Below, in pieces: positions 61,095 through 64,000 of a stretch of DNA of 64,000 nt. The notes under the pieces are model-generated. The model searched no databases. It saw nothing but the letters and a program-made list of their open reading frames with translations, and was not told where the DNA came from. This DNA comes from Alistipes megaguti (lineage in GTDB: Bacteria; Bacteroidota; Bacteroidia; Bacteroidales; Rikenellaceae), in contig NZ_LR027382.1 in the NCBI RefSeq assembly GCF_900604385.1, forward strand, positions 2,519,001-2,583,000. The letters run 5' to 3'. Position numbers and translations under genes: made by a program. The number at the start of each line of letters is the position of its first letter. Position 1 is the first letter of the stretch.

Positions 61095-61202
61095 GTATGC
61101 CGGTGCATGAGGGACTCGGCACATGTGACCTCAAAGCACCCCTCCCAGGGGTCGGGGGTGTCTGCCAAAATTCGCGGAATCACTCGTGCGCAGCGCGAGT
61201 GC

Positions 61203-61378
61203 AAGTCCCGTTTTCCGCTCCAGAGGGGGCCAGAAAGAAACCCAGAAAGAAAGCAAAAGGCAGCAAGTATTTCAGGCCTTCATCGTGACCTTTTTTGCTC
61301 GGACCGAAAACAGGTCACGATTAAGCTCTATTTCGCTGATGTGCATCATATTACTCTGCAATATTCCAGTGCTGAAAA
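61203..61378. repeat. Second att copy plus integrase upstream region of a related element
   Basis: Positions 61203-61242 are identical to 38230-38269. The following about 125 bases match 38340-38467 with few changes and lack the 38282-38317 terminator segment. The similarity stops just before the place where the integrase would begin. Together with the integrase tail at 62268-62396 it marks a second, decayed element inserted at the same kind of site. Confidence 0.8.
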
Positions 61379-61433
61379 CCAAATTCTTGTATTGCTATGC
61401 GTAATATGGTGCAATATACAGAAATGAAGAAAG

Positions 61434-62204
61434 TCACAATCCCCAAATGGGATAATCAAAGACTTTCTTACCGCTCTTCTTATGATAATAAATTGTGATA
61501 CTAATAGCCAATATAATGCTGATAATTCGGGCAATATTGGAAATCAAGCCACCTGCCGCGACCTCTGTGCCCTCTATCGTGAAAATATGCCATGCTCCGT
61601 TCATCAGTATGTGCAATCCGACGGGAATCCATATATTGAAATTCCATTCAACGTACATCCAACTGAAATAAAGTGCACCGATAAAGGTTACACCGAAAGC
61701 AGCGAGCGCCGAAAGAACATCGTGACCTTGATAGAGATGCACCGAACCAAAATAAAGAGCTGGTAATATGACAGCCCAGAAGAAGCCTGTTTTTGCATAT
61801 CGGAAAAGCAAACCGAACATAAAGGCCCGAAACACCAACTCCTCCTTGAATCCGGTAAGGATCGCTCGGTCATAAATCACGGAGAACGTCAACTTTGTAT
61901 TGAGGTCTCCGAACAAAGGAAATATAAGATAAAGTGGTAGTACGCATAGGAGTGCGATCCCGAATCCTTTGAGAATATTGCTGCTTAACCCGAGAAACGG
62001 GAATAGTTCTTTTGGTTTAATTACGACGATCGTCATAATCAAAGCAGCAAGAGTAAGAAATAAAGCCTTTATCGACAGCCCGGGGATAGAATTGCTCGGT
62101 ATATCGAAAAGTGTTGTTACAAAGCCTATGTTTCTCCAGAAGAAGATTATAATAATGCTCGCAATGATAGAATACAGTATTCTTGCTGTTTTCGAATGCA
62201 TCAT
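61434..62204 (-). CDS. CPBP family intramembrane metalloprotease (CAAX protease-like)
   Basis: The 256-residue protein has about seven to eight membrane helices and the CPBP/ABI motifs: FKEELVFRAFMFG (EExxxR), a His in YFGSVHLYQGHD and a His/Asn pair in GLHILMNGAWHI. Bacterial members process or protect against peptides such as bacteriocins, and some act in self-immunity. The DNA is richer in A+T than the flanks. It is enclosed by the integrase upstream repeat (61203-61378) and an integrase tail (62268-62396), so it has replaced most of an integrase gene or entered with a deletion. Confidence 0.88.
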   Translation of the reverse strand: MMHSKTARILYSIIASIIIIFFWRNIGFVTTLFDIPSNSIPGLSIKALFLTLAALIMTIVVIKPKELFPFLGLSSNILKGFGIALLCVLPLYLIFPLFGDLNTKLTFSVIYDRAILTGFKEELVFRAFMFGLLFRYAKTGFFWAVILPALYFGSVHLYQGHDVLSALAAFGVTFIGALYFSWMYVEWNFNIWIPVGLHILMNGAWHIFTIEGTEVAAGGLISNIARIISIILAISITIYYHKKSGKKVFDYPIWGL

Positions 62205-62267
62205 ATATTATTTCAATAATCCTGTGTTAGAGTCGCAAAATTAGAAAATATTTCTTAGCATTCGGGG

Positions 62268-62396
62268 ATGCCGACCGATATCATCGCCAAGATTCTGGGT
62301 CATACGAATACGAACATGACGCGGCGCTATGCGAAGATCTCCGAGGCGAACATCAGCCGCGAGATGCAAAAAATCGGGAAAATCCTAACGGTCTGA
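62268..62396 (+). pseudogene. Integrase C-terminal remnant
   Basis: The frame MPTDIIAKILGHTNTNMTRR, YAKISEANISREMQKIGKIL, TV-stop is nearly identical to the last catalytic part of the integrase at 38498-39744, including the Tyr. The nucleotide match starts near GATATCATCGCCAAG. Everything upstream of it is missing and replaced by the CPBP gene region. Confidence 0.88.
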
Positions 62397-62466
62397 TACC
62401 GGTAAACGACCGGGCGGAAAGGAACCTGTCCAGTTCCTTGCGGCCGGTCGTTTATGGAAGAACCGT

Positions 62467-62691
62467 TTACTTCTGGCTTAACTCAACCAGCGTGCCCCGC
62501 AGCGTATCGAGGAAGTGGGTCAGGCGGTTCTTGCGGTTCAGAACAGCCCAGCGGCAGTTGTCCGGATATTGAGCATTCGGCCTGATGATCGAGAGCGTCT
62601 TGTCTCGCATATCGAGAATCTGGTTGAGCGAACACCCCTGTTTTTCAATGCAGAATCCAACGGGATACCGATTGAAAAATAACGAGATTAT
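62467..62691 (-). pseudogene. Unidentified C-terminal gene fragment
   Basis: A frame with no start codon near its beginning runs from 62691 to TAA 62469-62467 and encodes, in part, RYPVGFCIEKQGCSLNQILD and NRKNRLTHFLDTLRGTLVEL. Codon use is like the neighbouring genes, so it is probably the tail of a former protein. No family is recognised. It lies between the integrase remnant and the GH5 gene. Confidence 0.4.
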
Positions 62692-62717
62692 CTATCATCT
62701 CTGAACAACCAGGCGTG

Positions 62718-64000
62718 CTATTCGAGCAGTTGGTTGGTGCGGCGGATCAGTCCGACGGTCGAGTCATTGTTGAAGACCGAGTACAAACCCTGCTGTTCCT
62801 GGGCCGGATCACCGCAGTAGTCATCGCCGCGCTCCCAGTAGAGGTGTTCGGGCCGGGCCTCGCCGCCCCATGCCCAGAAATTGGCTCCGGCCAATACCCC
62901 GCCGCTGCGTTTCGACTCGACGAGCCGGTCGAGGATCTCCGTGTAGTAGACGTCGCGCAGGGTAGTCGGCGTGTTCCTTGCGAACTGGAAGCTGTCGCGC
63001 GGGAATCCGAACTCCTCGATGATGACCGGCTTGTTCAGCCGCCGGCCGATCTCCAGATGCATGTCGATGTATTTTCGGGTCATCTCTTTGGCGTTTTCCA
63101 ACCCTTCGGCCAGCGCGTTGCGATCGACCCAGCGCCAGTTGCTGGGCCAGATGTGGAGGTTGACGTAGGCGATTTCGGGGATGGCATGGATCCGTTCGGT
63201 GAGTTCCAGGTTGCTTTCGCAGCCGTAGAAGCCCTCCGAGCCGGTCGAGATCATGTGGTTGGGGTCGAGCGAACGGATCAGCCGGGCCGTTTGGGCGATC
63301 CACTCGGCGAAGGCTTCGTGGTTGGCGGTTCCGAAGGGTCGCGGTTCGTTGCAGATCTGCCACGAGAAGATGGCGGGATCCTCGGTGTATTTCAGACCGG
63401 TGTAACGGTTCGTGCGGCCGACGATGAAGCGCACGTGGTTTTCGAAGAGTTCGCGGGCCCGCATGTTGGGGATAAACCGCGAGACGTAGTCCGTATAGGT
63501 TTCGTAACCGTCGACGCAGGGAATAGGGGCCTTTCCTTCGCCGCTCCAGGCCAGATACTGGGAGTAACCGCCCGACCACTCCCACGAGTTGTTCAGATAG
63601 AGTACGGCCTGCATGCCGCGCTGTCCGAGTTGGGCGAGCAGATAGTCGAGTCCGTCGAGCAGACGGTCGTCGTATTGCCCGGGGGCATACTGGAGAATGG
63701 GTTCGATTTTGGCGGTGACGCCCGCATCGCCTTCGGCCCCGACGAGCACGCGCAGGTTTGTGATGCCGCAGGCGGCCAGCGAGTCGAGTTCGCGTGCGAG
63801 CCGTGGGCGGTTGCCGCCTTCGCCCGTCGAGGCGAGGATCGGGGCGTACCAGAGGTTCGCACCCAGGAAGTAGCAGGGTTTGCCGTTGATGAGGATCCGG
63901 CCGTTTTCGGCACGGGCGAAGGACTTGTTTTCCGGAGCGGAGCCGCAGCCGGAGTTGAGGCTTGCGGCGAGACACATCCAGAGACCGGGGAGGAGAAGGT
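62718..64000 (-). CDS. Glycoside hydrolase family 5-type lipoprotein (5' end outside window)
   Basis: The frame is open to the right edge; the last in-window codons (LLLPGLWMCLAASLNSGC) look like a lipoprotein signal, so only the first few residues are missing. The barrel shows YFLGANLWYAPIL, the acid/base Glu in SWQICNEPRPFG, HIWPSNWRWVDR and the nucleophile Glu in VIIEEFGFPRDS. The order fits GH5 enzymes of the beta-mannanase type (GH5_7-like). It would act at the cell surface or in the periplasm on mannans or related glycans. The substrate call is tentative. It marks the return to ordinary chromosome. Confidence 0.87.
   Translation of the reverse strand, partial: LLLPGLWMCLAASLNSGCGSAPENKSFARAENGRILINGKPCYFLGANLWYAPILASTGEGGNRPRLARELDSLAACGITNLRVLVGAEGDAGVTAKIEPILQYAPGQYDDRLLDGLDYLLAQLGQRGMQAVLYLNNSWEWSGGYSQYLAWSGEGKAPIPCVDGYETYTDYVSRFIPNMRARELFENHVRFIVGRTNRYTGLKYTEDPAIFSWQICNEPRPFGTANHEAFAEWIAQTARLIRSLDPNHMISTGSEGFYGCESNLELTERIHAIPEIAYVNLHIWPSNWRWVDRNALAEGLENAKEMTRKYIDMHLEIGRRLNKPVIIEEFGFPRDSFQFARNTPTTLRDVYYTEILDRLVESKRSGGVLAGANFWAWGGEARPEHLYWERGDDYCGDPAQEQQGLYSVFNNDSTVGLIRRTNQLLE

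Noticed and set aside
61190..61224. A second tRNA gene at the right att copy
   Set aside because: Only the T-arm and 3' acceptor half resemble tRNA-Gly; no matching 5' acceptor, D arm or anticodon arm precedes it.
60918..61427. Frame of 169 codons running through both att copies
   Set aside because: Starts on the TTG of a promoter box and reads through terminator and att sequence; the translation changes character at each repeat and is not conserved-looking.

Overview
The window looks like chromosome of a GC-rich gut Bacteroidota, most like Alistipes (Rikenellaceae). This is an inference from three things: promoters of the TTG-N19/20-TAnnTTTG type, Bacteroidota-style lipoproteins, efflux operons and paralogous surface domains, and a base composition well above Bacteroides. 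No rRNA gene or CRISPR array is visible. There is one tRNA, Gly-GCC, at 38173-38248.

Core region, 1-38 kb. It opens with the end of floA, a secreted esterase, a double-CDGSH iron-sulfur protein, a FISUMP-type lipoprotein and an MFS transporter. A methionine operon follows on the minus strand (metY-metX-hom, 8843 to 5269). Its 215-nt leader encodes a 34-residue peptide with Met-Met-Val-Met-Cys-Met-Cys near its end, followed by a clean terminator and a competing antiterminator. This looks like classical ribosome-mediated attenuation and is the best-supported novel regulatory element here. Next is an RND efflux operon ending in its own TetR gene, with an AraC regulator on the other side. After it come D-lactate dehydrogenase and a three-gene redox cluster (cupin/carboxymuconolactone decarboxylase protein, polyferredoxin, Tat-exported aldo/keto reductase). 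Then come a MATE pump, a Crp/Fnr regulator, a second RND operon, and a MacAB-TolC operon followed by a LytS/LytR-type two-component pair.

Mobile region, 38.2-62.4 kb. A genomic island of about 22.8 kb sits in the 3' end of tRNA-Gly. The tRNA 3' end recurs at 61038-61052 and, as a 40-bp identical copy, at 61203-61242. The island carries an integrase with a frameshift, an excisionase-like HTH gene with an in-frame TGA, an intact second HTH gene, and MobC plus MobA relaxase with hairpins upstream that could be oriT. Its cargo includes a radical-SAM pair with a cupin and a divergent AraC gene. It also holds a tight five-gene operon (SNF2 helicase with a degenerate PLD-like N-terminus, DUF4391, a trypco2-like protein, type III Mod and Res) that looks like an extended type III restriction system. 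The right arm holds small genes of defence or accessory character. These are a free-standing FtsZ C-terminal-domain-like protein with a tiny membrane protein, a DUF1232 protein, an HNH/WHH nuclease-like protein with two membrane helices divergent from an HTH-like protein, a zinc ribbon, an unknown protein, and a WYL regulator behind a perfect palindrome. Beyond the island lies a remnant of a related element: integrase upstream region, a CPBP protease gene and the last 42 codons of an integrase.

The window closes with a GH5-type glycoside hydrolase lipoprotein that runs off the right edge. Integrase and excisionase both carry single lesions while the relaxase and restriction operon are intact. 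If the lesions are real, the island can no longer excise by itself but keeps its defence cargo.
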